NCBI GenBank assembly: GCA_015494395.1
Contig: WGBG01000086.1
Span: forward strand, 1-32,120
Reading direction: 5' to 3'
Source: Deltaproteobacteria bacterium
GTDB lineage: Bacteria > Desulfobacterota > Dissulfuribacteria > Dissulfuribacterales > QOAL01
Length of the DNA: 32,120 nt
In this document: in pieces, positions 15,353-22,866 of the stretch
Position numbering within the stretch: the first letter of the stretch is position 1
How the letters are laid out: each line of letters begins with the position of its first letter
The notes under the pieces: model-generated
What the model was told of the DNA's origin: nothing
What the model saw: only the letters and a program-made list of their open reading frames with translations
Database searches by the model: none
Made by a program: the position numbers and the translations under genes

Positions 15353-15577
15353 TAAAATAGCTGAAAGCTCAAGGCTCAAAGTCCAAAAAGATAAAAGCTG
15401 AACCGCGAAGGACGCTAAGGACGCAAAGGGTTTTCATTTTTCCCTGTTGGGGTGGCCAACAGTGAAGGAATAACTTCCTTTGCGTTGTTCTTTGCGTTCC
15501 TGGCGTCCTTGAGCGAAGCGGGCGGTGAAGAAGCTATGTTTGCTTTCAGCTTTCGACATTGAGCCTTGCGCTAACTT
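15353..15577 (+). repeat. Dispersed palindromic repeat family 1, copy C
   Basis: This is the best-preserved copy. It opens with GCTGAAAGCTCAAGGCTCA, has CCGCGAAGGACGCTAAGGAC in the left half, GGGGTGGCC centrally and CTGGCGTCCTTGAGCGAAGC in the right half, and closes with GCTTTCAGCTTTCGACATTG. The left and right halves are imperfect reverse complements. It occupies nearly all of the 295-base gap between the TIGR03790 gene and yjbQ. A perfect palindrome ACTTTCATG-T-CATGAAAGT follows at 15574-15592. Confidence 0.88.
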
Positions 15578-15600
15578 TCATGTCATGAAAGTGAAACATA

Positions 15601-16017
15601 TTATTCCCCTATGATTTTTACCAGCACCCTCTTTTTTCTGCGTCCGTCAAACTCCCCGTAGAAGATCTGCTCCCATGTACCGAAATGGAGTTTCCCCTCT
15701 GTAATGGCAACCACAACCTCCCGTCCCATTATCTGTCTTTTCATGTGTGCATCGGCATTGTCTTCAAAACCGTTGTGTTTGTACTGTGATACAGGTTCAT
15801 GGGGAGCAAGTTTTTCAAGCCAGACTTCATAATCATGGTGCAGGCCGGATTCGTCATCATTGATAAATACCGAGGCTGTTATGTGCATGGCATTAACCAG
15901 GCAGAGCCCTTCCTTTACCCCGCTTTCCCTGAGGCATGCCTCTACCTGTGGAGTTATGTTTATGAATGCCCTGCGTGTCGGCACTTCAAACCAGAGTTCC
16001 TTATGGTAGCTTTTCAT
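15601..16017 (-). CDS. YjbQ/UPF0047 family protein (secondary thiamine-phosphate synthase)
   Basis: The 138-residue protein is a full-length member of the YjbQ/UPF0047 family. Signatures are [15 protein letters not shown], the central [12 protein letters not shown], and [19 protein letters not shown] near the end. E. coli YjbQ has weak thiamine-phosphate synthase activity and may handle a related condensation; the physiological role of most members is uncertain. AAAGGAGAAGC precedes the ATG. It is a single gene divergent from the envelope operon, and a co-function with thi4 ten kilobases away is possible but not shown. Confidence 0.92.
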   Translation of the reverse strand: MKSYHKELWFEVPTRRAFINITPQVEACLRESGVKEGLCLVNAMHITASVFINDDESGLHHDYEVWLEKLAPHEPVSQYKHNGFEDNADAHMKRQIMGREVVVAITEGKLHFGTWEQIFYGEFDGRRKKRVLVKIIGE

Positions 16018-16066
16018 GTATTGCTTCTCCTTTTATATTATGAAAATAAATAGTTAGTGAACTTGG

Positions 16067-16101
16067 TAGGGGCTTTCTTACCCGGACACGTTCAGCCCCT
16101 A
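16067..16101. other. Inverted repeat in the yjbQ / envelope-operon divergent region
   Basis: TAGGGGCT and AGCCCCTA are perfect eight-base arms separated by 19 bases. There is no T-run, so this is more likely a regulatory site or mRNA leader structure than a terminator. It lies about 60 bases ahead of the first gene of the FHA/PEGA operon. Confidence 0.4.
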
Positions 16102-16162
16102 GTGATGCCCTCCCATTTATACGAATGTTGCATAATGTCCCCGCAGGCTTTAAGATTATACT

Positions 16163-17203
16163 GTGCTTACTTCAGTAAATCCGCTAATAATCTCTTTGCT
16201 GTCCCGGACTGCTGGAAACTCCAAAAAGAGTTTTTTTCTTGTTTCTGTCCTGGCAGTCATCATGTCACTGCTGCAAGTACCATCCGTTGCAGCTTTTTCA
16301 TCGTCCAATTCCTGGGATAATTCCAGGAGCAAATCCCTGGGGAGCGGTGCGTCATCTTCTGGCAAGCTTTCCCATGACCCCATTATCAGGGAAATTATAT
16401 CCCTTGACCATGAAAAAAAGAAGATGGCTTCGCAACCGGGGCAGGGTAAAGATGATTTGTCCGGCAATGATGCCAGGTATCTAAGGTATCTTGATTCACG
16501 AATAAGGGAGCTTTGTGCCCGGGCTGTATCAGAACATGGCAAGGCATTTATTGCGTCACTGCCATGTCCTCCTCCTGATTCCATGCTTCCAGGTTATGAA
16601 ACTCCTGTACTTCCATCCACCTCCCAGAGGATAAGATCGGCAGACAGGGAGCTTGTGGAGTCACTTGGCAAGTTTGACGAGTTTCTTGAAGGTGAACAGA
16701 AAAAGGCTGCAGCTGACAGGCCCAGAGATACAGAAGCCGTTTATGCAGGTGGTGGGGGAGCAACAGGTGGAGCAGGCTCAGGCGGTGAGGGCGAGTATCA
16801 AAATGGTTCTGGTGCGGACTCAGGAACTGGTGGGCAGCAGGGTGGTGAGGAGTCTGTTCAGAAGACTGCCTCTGGTGCAGGAGGTGAACAGGGACAGCAG
16901 GGGGCAGTTGGCAGAGAAGGGGCACAGACCCCTGGCAGGCGTGTTGCTCAGAATGGTTCAGAAAGAAAGGGTACTGGAAGCGGTGACGGGCATTATGGAA
17001 CACAGCAGGCTGGAACGGGACAGAGAGGCATTTCAGGGCAGGGTTCCAGAGGAGCTTCTGATCAGGGGGCAGCCAAATCCATTTATGAGGATGATGATAT
17101 AGTTGCCAGGCAGCTCAGAGAGGCTGCAGAAAGGGAAACAGATCCTGAGCTTAAGAAGAAGCTTTGGGAAGAATACTGGAAGTATAAAGAGGAAAACCGT
17201 TGA
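16163..17203 (+). CDS. Secreted Gly/Ser/Gln-rich protein with charged helical tail
   Basis: The 346-residue protein has a signal peptide (SKKSFFLVSVLAVIMSLLQV, cleavage near SVAAF at about 45). Residues 50-190 are mostly helical and charged. A low-complexity region at about 195-305 is dominated by Gly, Gln, Ser and Ala. A compact charged helical tail (DDDIVARQLREAAERE, DPELKKKLWEEYWKYK) ends the protein; its order suggests it is the conserved functional part. The start is a GTG without a visible Shine-Dalgarno sequence; a TTG 11 codons later is an alternative. It is the first of four co-oriented genes, and its stop overlaps the next start, so it probably works with the lipoprotein encoded downstream. 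No known family is recognised. Confidence 0.75.
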   Translation: MLTSVNPLIISLLSRTAGNSKKSFFLVSVLAVIMSLLQVPSVAAFSSSNSWDNSRSKSLGSGASSSGKLSHDPIIREIISLDHEKKKMASQPGQGKDDLSGNDARYLRYLDSRIRELCARAVSEHGKAFIASLPCPPPDSMLPGYETPVLPSTSQRIRSADRELVESLGKFDEFLEGEQKKAAADRPRDTEAVYAGGGGATGGAGSGGEGEYQNGSGADSGTGGQQGGEESVQKTASGAGGEQGQQGAVGREGAQTPGRRVAQNGSERKGTGSGDGHYGTQQAGTGQRGISGQGSRGASDQGAAKSIYEDDDIVARQLREAAERETDPELKKKLWEEYWKYKEENR

Positions 17204-18630
17204 TTCCAATGATTCGAAGCATTTTTCATAAGCCAGTTAATGCCTTTTTTGAAAGGTTTTTTCAAGGCTCATGCTGTTCAGTGCTCCTGCTGGTACTTTG
17301 TGCCTTTGGTGGATGCGCAGGGCATGGCAGTGTGGCTGTACAGGAGGATGTCTCCGCTGTTACAGCCAGAAGCGAGATCCCGGAAGATCAGCTCCTTAAT
17401 GTTACCATTCAGGTGTTTGATCCCGGTGAACTTCCTGAAGATGAGGAAGAACGTGCCGGGCTTTCCCAGGAGATAAGGAATGCAGAGGCAATTTTTATTC
17501 CTGTACAGCTAAAGGATACGCTCCAGAATACAGGATACTGGGGTTCAGTATGGGTTATTCCCCGGCAGGAGCTTCAAGGCGGAGAAGGTGGAGATACAGA
17601 GAAACAGACAGAAACCAGGTCATCAGGTGATGACAGTGATCAGGGGCAGGCGGAGCTTAATATTGCCGGCAGGATTGAATATTCAGATGGAGAAAAACTG
17701 GTCCTGACAATAGTTGCCAGGGATGCCACCAATCGGATCTGGCTTGACAAGACCTATTCGGAAGAGGCGAAACCGGAAGACAGGCAGGGCATAAGACCTG
17801 AAAAAAAGGATGTATTTCAGGACATGTTTAATGCCATTGCCAATGATCTGATTAAGTTTCGGCAGCAGTTAAGTCCTGAAAAGATAGACAGGATAAGGAA
17901 AATTTCAGAGCTTCGTTACGCTGCTTCCATGGAAGAGGATGTGTTCAGCCGGTATTACAGGCAGGATGAAGACGGTATTTACCAGCTTGTGTCCCTTCCT
18001 GCAAAGGATGACCCCATGCTTGCCCGTATAAGGGCGATACGTGCCAGGGATGAGATGCTTATGGACACACTTAGCAGTTATTATGATAGCTCCTATGCCA
18101 GGCTCTGGACTCCTTACCAGAACTGGAGAAAGAATCGTGCTGAGGAACTTCAGGCAATACGAAAGATCAAGGATGAGGCATTTACTAGGCAGGTTATGGG
18201 GTTTGCTGCAATTGCAGGAGCAGTGGCACTGGGGGCCATAGGAGGTGAGGATGCCAGCAGGATGCTTGCCCCGATAAGGGGGATCATGGCAGCAGGAGGG
18301 GCTGCGGCTATTTACAGCGGCTATGAAAAGCGCAAGGAGGCAGAGATGAACGTGGAGGTCCTCAAAGAGCTTGGGGAATCCTTTGCCGCTGATGCAACGC
18401 CCCTTGTTGTGGAAGTGCACGGAGAGACAGTCCGCCTTACAGGAACTGCCAGGGAGCAGTATGCAGAGTGGCGCAGGCTTTTAAGGAAGATTTATCATGA
18501 AGAGAGGGGAGCAGTGGATGATCTGCCTCTGATCCTTGGGCATGAGATCAATACTGACGATGCCGGAATGGATGATAATGCCTCACATGTTAACATCCCC
18601 TCTGAACATGCAGTTGATCAGTCATATTAG
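17200..18630 (+). CDS. Outer-membrane lipoprotein of unknown function
   Basis: The 476-residue protein has a lipoprotein signal ending in the lipobox FGGC at about residue 39. Residues 60-215 form an alpha/beta domain that includes AELNIAGRIEYSDGEKLVLTIVARDA, recalling the LpoB/CsgG-type lipoprotein fold, but the match is only suggestive. A charged helical region (EELRAIR-like, 235-330) follows, then a short Gly/Ala hydrophobic hairpin-like stretch (GFAAIAGAVALGAIGG to GIMAAGGAAAIYSGYE). A final domain contains LVVEVHGETVRLTGTAREQ. The TTG at 17200 has GAGG spaced well and overlaps the upstream stop (TTGA); the ATG at 17209 is an alternative. The hydrophobic C-terminal hairpin could insert in a membrane. 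Confidence 0.75.
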   Translation: MIPMIRSIFHKPVNAFFERFFQGSCCSVLLLVLCAFGGCAGHGSVAVQEDVSAVTARSEIPEDQLLNVTIQVFDPGELPEDEEERAGLSQEIRNAEAIFIPVQLKDTLQNTGYWGSVWVIPRQELQGGEGGDTEKQTETRSSGDDSDQGQAELNIAGRIEYSDGEKLVLTIVARDATNRIWLDKTYSEEAKPEDRQGIRPEKKDVFQDMFNAIANDLIKFRQQLSPEKIDRIRKISELRYAASMEEDVFSRYYRQDEDGIYQLVSLPAKDDPMLARIRAIRARDEMLMDTLSSYYDSSYARLWTPYQNWRKNRAEELQAIRKIKDEAFTRQVMGFAAIAGAVALGAIGGEDASRMLAPIRGIMAAGGAAAIYSGYEKRKEAEMNVEVLKELGESFAADATPLVVEVHGETVRLTGTAREQYAEWRRLLRKIYHEERGAVDDLPLILGHEINTDDAGMDDNASHVNIPSEHAVDQSY

Positions 18631-18642
18631 CACTATTCTTTT

Positions 18643-20202
18643 ATGAGTAATAATCCGCAGCTCGTACCGCCGGATTTTTTAAGATCTCCGGGCAGTAAGC
18701 CACCCTCAGATAAAAGCGGAAAACAGAGGCTTATATGGTTTTTCGCAGCACTGGTGCTTGTGCTTGCAGCAGTCGCAGCCTATGAGCTGTTGTGGCTTCC
18801 CCATGTGATTGAGACCCGGAACAGTGCTGATGAGTCCATTTCTCACAAAAAGGATGCTACTGCCTCCAAGACGAACTTCCCTGAACAGCAGGAAAAAGAT
18901 GCAGGGGGAAATGCCGCGGCCCCTGTTCAAACCGTAAAAAGTGAAAGCGTAAAAGATGAAGCTGGAAAAGATGAGGCCAGAAACCTTGCCTTTGAGATGC
19001 GTCAGAAATGGTACGAGAAAAAGGCTGAGGCTGAGCTTGAAAACATGCCTGTTTACGGAGATGCGGATTATGCCCGTGCCTTTGATGTGGCATCAAAGGC
19101 ATCAGAACAGATGGAAAGGCAGGAGTTCAGCCAGGCAGTATCCTCTTTCAAACAGGCAATAAACATAATTTCCCGGATTCGCGCCTCTCGCCAGGATATC
19201 CTTTCGGCATCAATTAAGGCAGGCAGCCAGGCACTTGAAAATGCAGATGGGCCTGAAGCAGCCAGACATTTCAGAAAGGCACTTGCAATTGACCCTGATA
19301 ATGCCGTTGCCCTTAAGGGTATAAAACGGGCTGAGACCATAGACACTGTCCATGCAATGGTATTAAAGGGCAGGGCGTTACTTGAAAAAGAAAAGGATTT
19401 TGATGCCGCCCAGGCTGTGTTCAAAAAGGCCATTGAGATAGATCCGGAATTTTCCACCGCACGTGATTTGCTTGAACAGGCAAGGGAGCAGGCACAACGG
19501 CAGCGGTTTTCAAAGCTGATGGGAAGGGCAATGTCTGATCTTGCGGCATGCAGATATAACTCTGCCTCCAGGGCTGTGGCAGAAGCCCGTGCCATATTTC
19601 CTGATGATAGCGCTGCAAGGGAACTTTCCACAAGGATTGAAACAGAACGCAAGGCAGCAGAATTCAAGCGTTCTTTGCAGACAGCCCGGCATGCCTTAAG
19701 CAAGGAACAGTGGCAGCAGGCTATCCAGGGTTTTCGCATGGCACTTAAGCTTGATCCCCTTTCTGTTGAGGCAAAACATGGACTTTCTCAGGCTGAAAAA
19801 TCCTTGGCACTCCAGAATGCCCTTCAGGATATAGTCAGAAATCCGTGGCGCCTGAGTGATAAGGGACCTCTTGAGGATGCAAAGGCTGCGGTTCGTGCAG
19901 CACTTAACGTCAGCAATGCAGGGCCTGAGTTAAAGAGGTTCACGGCAGAAGCTCAGGATATTTTGAGAAAGTGGCAGAAAAAGGTCACAGTGGTCTTTGT
20001 TTCTGACGATGCTACTGACGTTGTGATATACCGCCTTGGTCGGCTTGGAAAGTTCAAGAGACGAAGCTTAAGGCTTAGGCCAGGCATTTATACTGTTTCA
20101 GGCATGAGAGAGGGATACAGAGACGTGCTGTTGAAGGTCAGGATTCCTCCCGGTGCAGATGGAAAGCAGATAATGGTTAAGTGTACGGAGAAGATTTTGT
20201 AA
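18643..20202 (+). CDS. Single-pass membrane protein with TPR-like repeats and C-terminal PEGA-like domain
   Basis: The 519-residue protein has a short cytoplasmic N-terminus, one transmembrane helix at about 29-52 (LIWFFAALVLVLAAVAAYEL) and a charged linker. Helical TPR-like repeats span about 145-400 (for example FSQAVSSFKQAINI, ARHFRKALAIDPDNAVAL, AQAVFKKAIEIDPEFSTA, WQQAIQGFRMALKLDPLS). A beta-rich C-terminal domain at about 447-519 (VVIYRLGRLGKF, LRLRPGIYTVSGMREGYRDV) resembles a PEGA/peptidoglycan-associated domain. The topology puts the TPR and C-terminal parts in the periplasm. It lies 12 bases after the lipoprotein gene with no clear Shine-Dalgarno site and is followed by the FHA-PEGA gene. 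It likely scaffolds an envelope complex. Confidence 0.82.
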   Translation: MSNNPQLVPPDFLRSPGSKPPSDKSGKQRLIWFFAALVLVLAAVAAYELLWLPHVIETRNSADESISHKKDATASKTNFPEQQEKDAGGNAAAPVQTVKSESVKDEAGKDEARNLAFEMRQKWYEKKAEAELENMPVYGDADYARAFDVASKASEQMERQEFSQAVSSFKQAINIISRIRASRQDILSASIKAGSQALENADGPEAARHFRKALAIDPDNAVALKGIKRAETIDTVHAMVLKGRALLEKEKDFDAAQAVFKKAIEIDPEFSTARDLLEQAREQAQRQRFSKLMGRAMSDLAACRYNSASRAVAEARAIFPDDSAARELSTRIETERKAAEFKRSLQTARHALSKEQWQQAIQGFRMALKLDPLSVEAKHGLSQAEKSLALQNALQDIVRNPWRLSDKGPLEDAKAAVRAALNVSNAGPELKRFTAEAQDILRKWQKKVTVVFVSDDATDVVIYRLGRLGKFKRRSLRLRPGIYTVSGMREGYRDVLLKVRIPPGADGKQIMVKCTEKIL

Positions 20203-20289
20203 GAAGTATCTACTCACAGATTTCTGCATGTGAGGCGTTGGCGGGGACTTGCAGTACATGGGGTACGCCTTTGCCTCTTAAGTATGTAT

Positions 20290-20306
20290 GGTGCGCATTG
20301 CGCACC
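20290..20306 (+). other. Perfect GC-rich hairpin between the TPR and FHA-PEGA genes
   Basis: GGTGCGC pairs with GCGCACC around a three-base ATT loop, followed by GTAAAATTCTGTTTT. The T-run is interrupted, so this is at most a weak or partial terminator. It may attenuate or protect the transcript inside the operon. Confidence 0.5.
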
Positions 20307-20347
20307 GTAAAATTCTGTTTTCGGATAAACATACCCTTTAGATAAAA

Positions 20348-22744
20348 ATGCACCGCTATTTTGAAATAATCAGAGATGGTGCCGCCACAGGTCCCAAAAA
20401 ATATGCTCTCCCCCTTACTGTAGGAGGCTCTGAGACAAGTACCATCAGGATTCAGGGGGTTGATCACGATGTCTGCTACATTGGGGAGGATCATGGTCAC
20501 CTTTTCCTGCAGCCGGTTTCAGACAGTGTGGAGATATTTCATAACCGGGAGCGGGTAAGGGCATCGGTGTGGATAAAATCAGGGGATGTTACCCGTATTG
20601 GCAGTGAAGCCATTGTTTTTGATATTTCCGGTGACGTGGTAACAATCAGGGTGGTGTCTTCGGAAAAGGATGGCCACAAATTACAGGCAGAGGCCCAGGC
20701 ACCCCCGGGTGAACCTTCCCTTGCATTAAACTCGCTTCCCCGTGTTTCTGCAGATGATTCAGGGCATCAAGAGAGATACAGGCCAATTGTGGTAAAAATT
20801 GCTTTTTTCCTGTTGCCGTTCCTTTTGGCCTGCGCACTTGCGATCATTTTTGCCCGGCCATTTTACCTTAATATCACGCCGGTGCCTGATTCAATATCCT
20901 TCAGTGGTCCTTTTCCAGTGCTAGAGATTTCAGGCCGCTATGTGGGGCTGCCCTTCAGAATCAGTGTTAAGGCTCAAAAGGAGGGGTATAACCCCATGAA
21001 TGCAGTTATAGACCTGGGGGAAAACAGAAAAGAGTTCACCCTGTCCATGACCCCTCTTCCTGGAGTGGTGGATTTTACCTCTGAGCCTGTTAATGGCGCT
21101 GACATCAAAATAGACGGTGCATCAGTTGGGGTTACACCTGTAAAGGGGCTTGAAGTTCCTGCCGGAAGGCACACAGTCAGGGCAAGTCTTGAAAAATACC
21201 AGGATGCTGAACAGGAGATTATTGTACAGGGAAAGGGTGTTCATCAAAGCTTTCATTTCAGTCTTGAGCCTGCCTGGGGTTATCTGAACGTGATATCCGA
21301 GCCATCCGGGGCAAGAATTATGGTAGATGGGCAGGAGTCTGGAATGCGTACTCCGGCACTTCTTGAAATAGCTGAAGGAAGTCACGATATTCTCCTCTCC
21401 CTTCCGGGGTACCTTCCCTATACGTTCAAGGTTTCCATATCTTCAGGGGAGCACAAAACGCTTGAAAAAATCAAATTAAAACCTGTTCCTGCCACGCTTG
21501 AAATTACAGGAGAACCTGAGGGTGCGCTTGTAGCCATTGACGGGGTTTTTGTTGGCAAACTGCCTCTTGAAAAAGATGTGGAGGCAGGGAAAACCCATGA
21601 GATTACAGTTACTGCCCCAGGCTTTGCATCACAGGGCAGGAGTGTTCAGGTTAAGTCCGGTGTGAGACAAAATATAGAGTTTAAGCTCAAGCCTGTGTAT
21701 GGAACTATATTTGTCAGAACTGAACCTGAAAGGGCAGAGCTTTTTATTGACGGCAGGAAGCAGGCCAGAAATGGGGGTAAATTCCGGCTGAGGGCAATGC
21801 CCCACGTGATTGAGGCAAGGGCAGATGGATATGTAACTGCCTCAAGAAAGATAAACCTGCTTCAGGGAGGTGTCCAGACTGTATCCTTACGGCTTAAGAC
21901 CCTTGCTGCTGCCAAAAGGGAGAAGGCTCTTAAAAAATCGTCTGTCTTTGCGGGAAAGATGATTCTCATTACGCCTCGCCCGTTTATGATGGGTTCATCC
22001 AGACGGGAGCAGGGACGAAGGACCAATGAGGTGCTTCGTAAGGTTGTGCTTTCAAGACCTTTTTTTATAGGGGCATACGAGGTAACAAACAGTGAGTTTC
22101 GGCGTTTCAAGGCAGGGCATTCATCAGGGAGTTTTTCCGGCCATACCCTCGATGGTGACAAGCAGCCTGCTGTAAATGTCACCTGGGAAGATGCAGCAAG
22201 ATATTGTAATTTTCTGTCTGGGAAACAGGGCCTTCCCCTGTTTTACAGGGATGATGGAAAGACAATAACTGTCTCACAGCGGCCAAATACAGGATATCGC
22301 CTGCCAACAGAGGCAGAGTGGGCATATGCCGCAAGGATAGAGGGCAATACTTCTCCGGCTAAATATCCCTGGCTTGGAGCATATCCCCCAAAGGATAAAA
22401 GCGGAAATTTTGCCGATGAATCAGCCCGTGGAGTGCTGGCAGTGATTATAGACGGTTATCACGATGGATATGCGGTAAGCGCTCCTCCTGGAAGCTTCAG
22501 CCCTAATCGTGCAGGTCTGTTTGACATAGGCGGCAATGTTTCTGAATGGTGCCATGATTTCTATTCTCCTGCCTATTCATCCCAAAATAATGACCCTTTG
22601 GGCCCGGAGTCAGGGACCCATCATGTAATACGGGGTTCAAGCTGGCAGGACAGTTCTATTACAGAGCTTCGCCTGAGTTACAGGACTTTCGGGGATAAGG
22701 CGACGGATTTTGTGGGATTCAGGATTGCCAGGTATGCAGAATGA
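20348..22744 (+). CDS. FHA-like / transmembrane / PEGA repeats / FGE-sulfatase-like fusion protein
   Basis: The 798-residue protein has four parts. Residues 1-105 form an FHA-like phosphopeptide-binding beta domain (LPLTVGGSETSTIRI, DHGHLFLQPV). A transmembrane helix at about 148-168 follows. Residues 178-516 hold about five PEGA-type beta repeats, each with a signature such as VDFTSEPVNGADIKIDG, LNVISEPSGARIMVDG or LEITGEPEGALVAIDG; the first is degenerate. Residues 533-797 are a formylglycine-generating-enzyme-like (SUMF1) domain with TGYRLPTEAEWAYAAR, FDIGGNVSEWCHDFY and RGSSWQDSSITELRLSYR. In true FGEs the last motif carries the catalytic cysteines; here none are present, so the domain is probably a binding module. 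The layout couples cytoplasmic phospho-signalling to the periplasm. Confidence 0.9.
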   Translation: MHRYFEIIRDGAATGPKKYALPLTVGGSETSTIRIQGVDHDVCYIGEDHGHLFLQPVSDSVEIFHNRERVRASVWIKSGDVTRIGSEAIVFDISGDVVTIRVVSSEKDGHKLQAEAQAPPGEPSLALNSLPRVSADDSGHQERYRPIVVKIAFFLLPFLLACALAIIFARPFYLNITPVPDSISFSGPFPVLEISGRYVGLPFRISVKAQKEGYNPMNAVIDLGENRKEFTLSMTPLPGVVDFTSEPVNGADIKIDGASVGVTPVKGLEVPAGRHTVRASLEKYQDAEQEIIVQGKGVHQSFHFSLEPAWGYLNVISEPSGARIMVDGQESGMRTPALLEIAEGSHDILLSLPGYLPYTFKVSISSGEHKTLEKIKLKPVPATLEITGEPEGALVAIDGVFVGKLPLEKDVEAGKTHEITVTAPGFASQGRSVQVKSGVRQNIEFKLKPVYGTIFVRTEPERAELFIDGRKQARNGGKFRLRAMPHVIEARADGYVTASRKINLLQGGVQTVSLRLKTLAAAKREKALKKSSVFAGKMILITPRPFMMGSSRREQGRRTNEVLRKVVLSRPFFIGAYEVTNSEFRRFKAGHSSGSFSGHTLDGDKQPAVNVTWEDAARYCNFLSGKQGLPLFYRDDGKTITVSQRPNTGYRLPTEAEWAYAARIEGNTSPAKYPWLGAYPPKDKSGNFADESARGVLAVIIDGYHDGYAVSAPPGSFSPNRAGLFDIGGNVSEWCHDFYSPAYSSQNNDPLGPESGTHHVIRGSSWQDSSITELRLSYRTFGDKATDFVGFRIARYAE

Positions 22745-22820
22745 AGGAAAATTGCTCAATACTCCAAGTCGAGGGCATGCCATCTGCTGGTTTACTGCTC
22801 CCAGTCTGGGAACTAAAAAA

Positions 22821-22840
22821 GGCGAATGTTGCCATTCGCC
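22821..22840. terminator. Hairpin terminator between the FHA-PEGA operon and the PEP-CTERM gene
   Basis: GGCGAATG pairs with CATTCGCC around a four-base loop. Read on the minus strand it is followed directly by six or more T residues, as expected for termination of the PEP-CTERM gene. On the plus strand a weaker CTTAATTTT follows. An extra hairpin TCCCA-GTC-TGGGA lies just upstream at about 22799-22811. Confidence 0.85.
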
Positions 22841-22866
22841 CTTAATTTTCAGTTGTCTTTGATTGT

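Noticed and set aside
16741..17060. Tandem repeats or CRISPR-like array in the Gly-rich coding region
   Set aside because: The repetition is at the amino-acid level with irregular codons and no constant repeat-spacer spacing.
16548..17102. Overlapping frames on both strands in the Gly-rich gene
   Set aside because: They result from GC-rich low-complexity codons of the secreted protein; the signal peptide and operon overlap support the frame annotated.
19068..19739. Long antisense open frame (223 codons) opposite the TPR gene
   Set aside because: It mirrors the codon pattern of the real gene on the other strand, has no ribosome binding site and shows no recognisable protein features.
20235..20250. 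Sigma-54-like TGGCGGG...TTGCA sequence upstream of the FHA-PEGA gene
   Set aside because: The spacing between GG and GC is nine bases instead of the strict ten, so it is unlikely to function.
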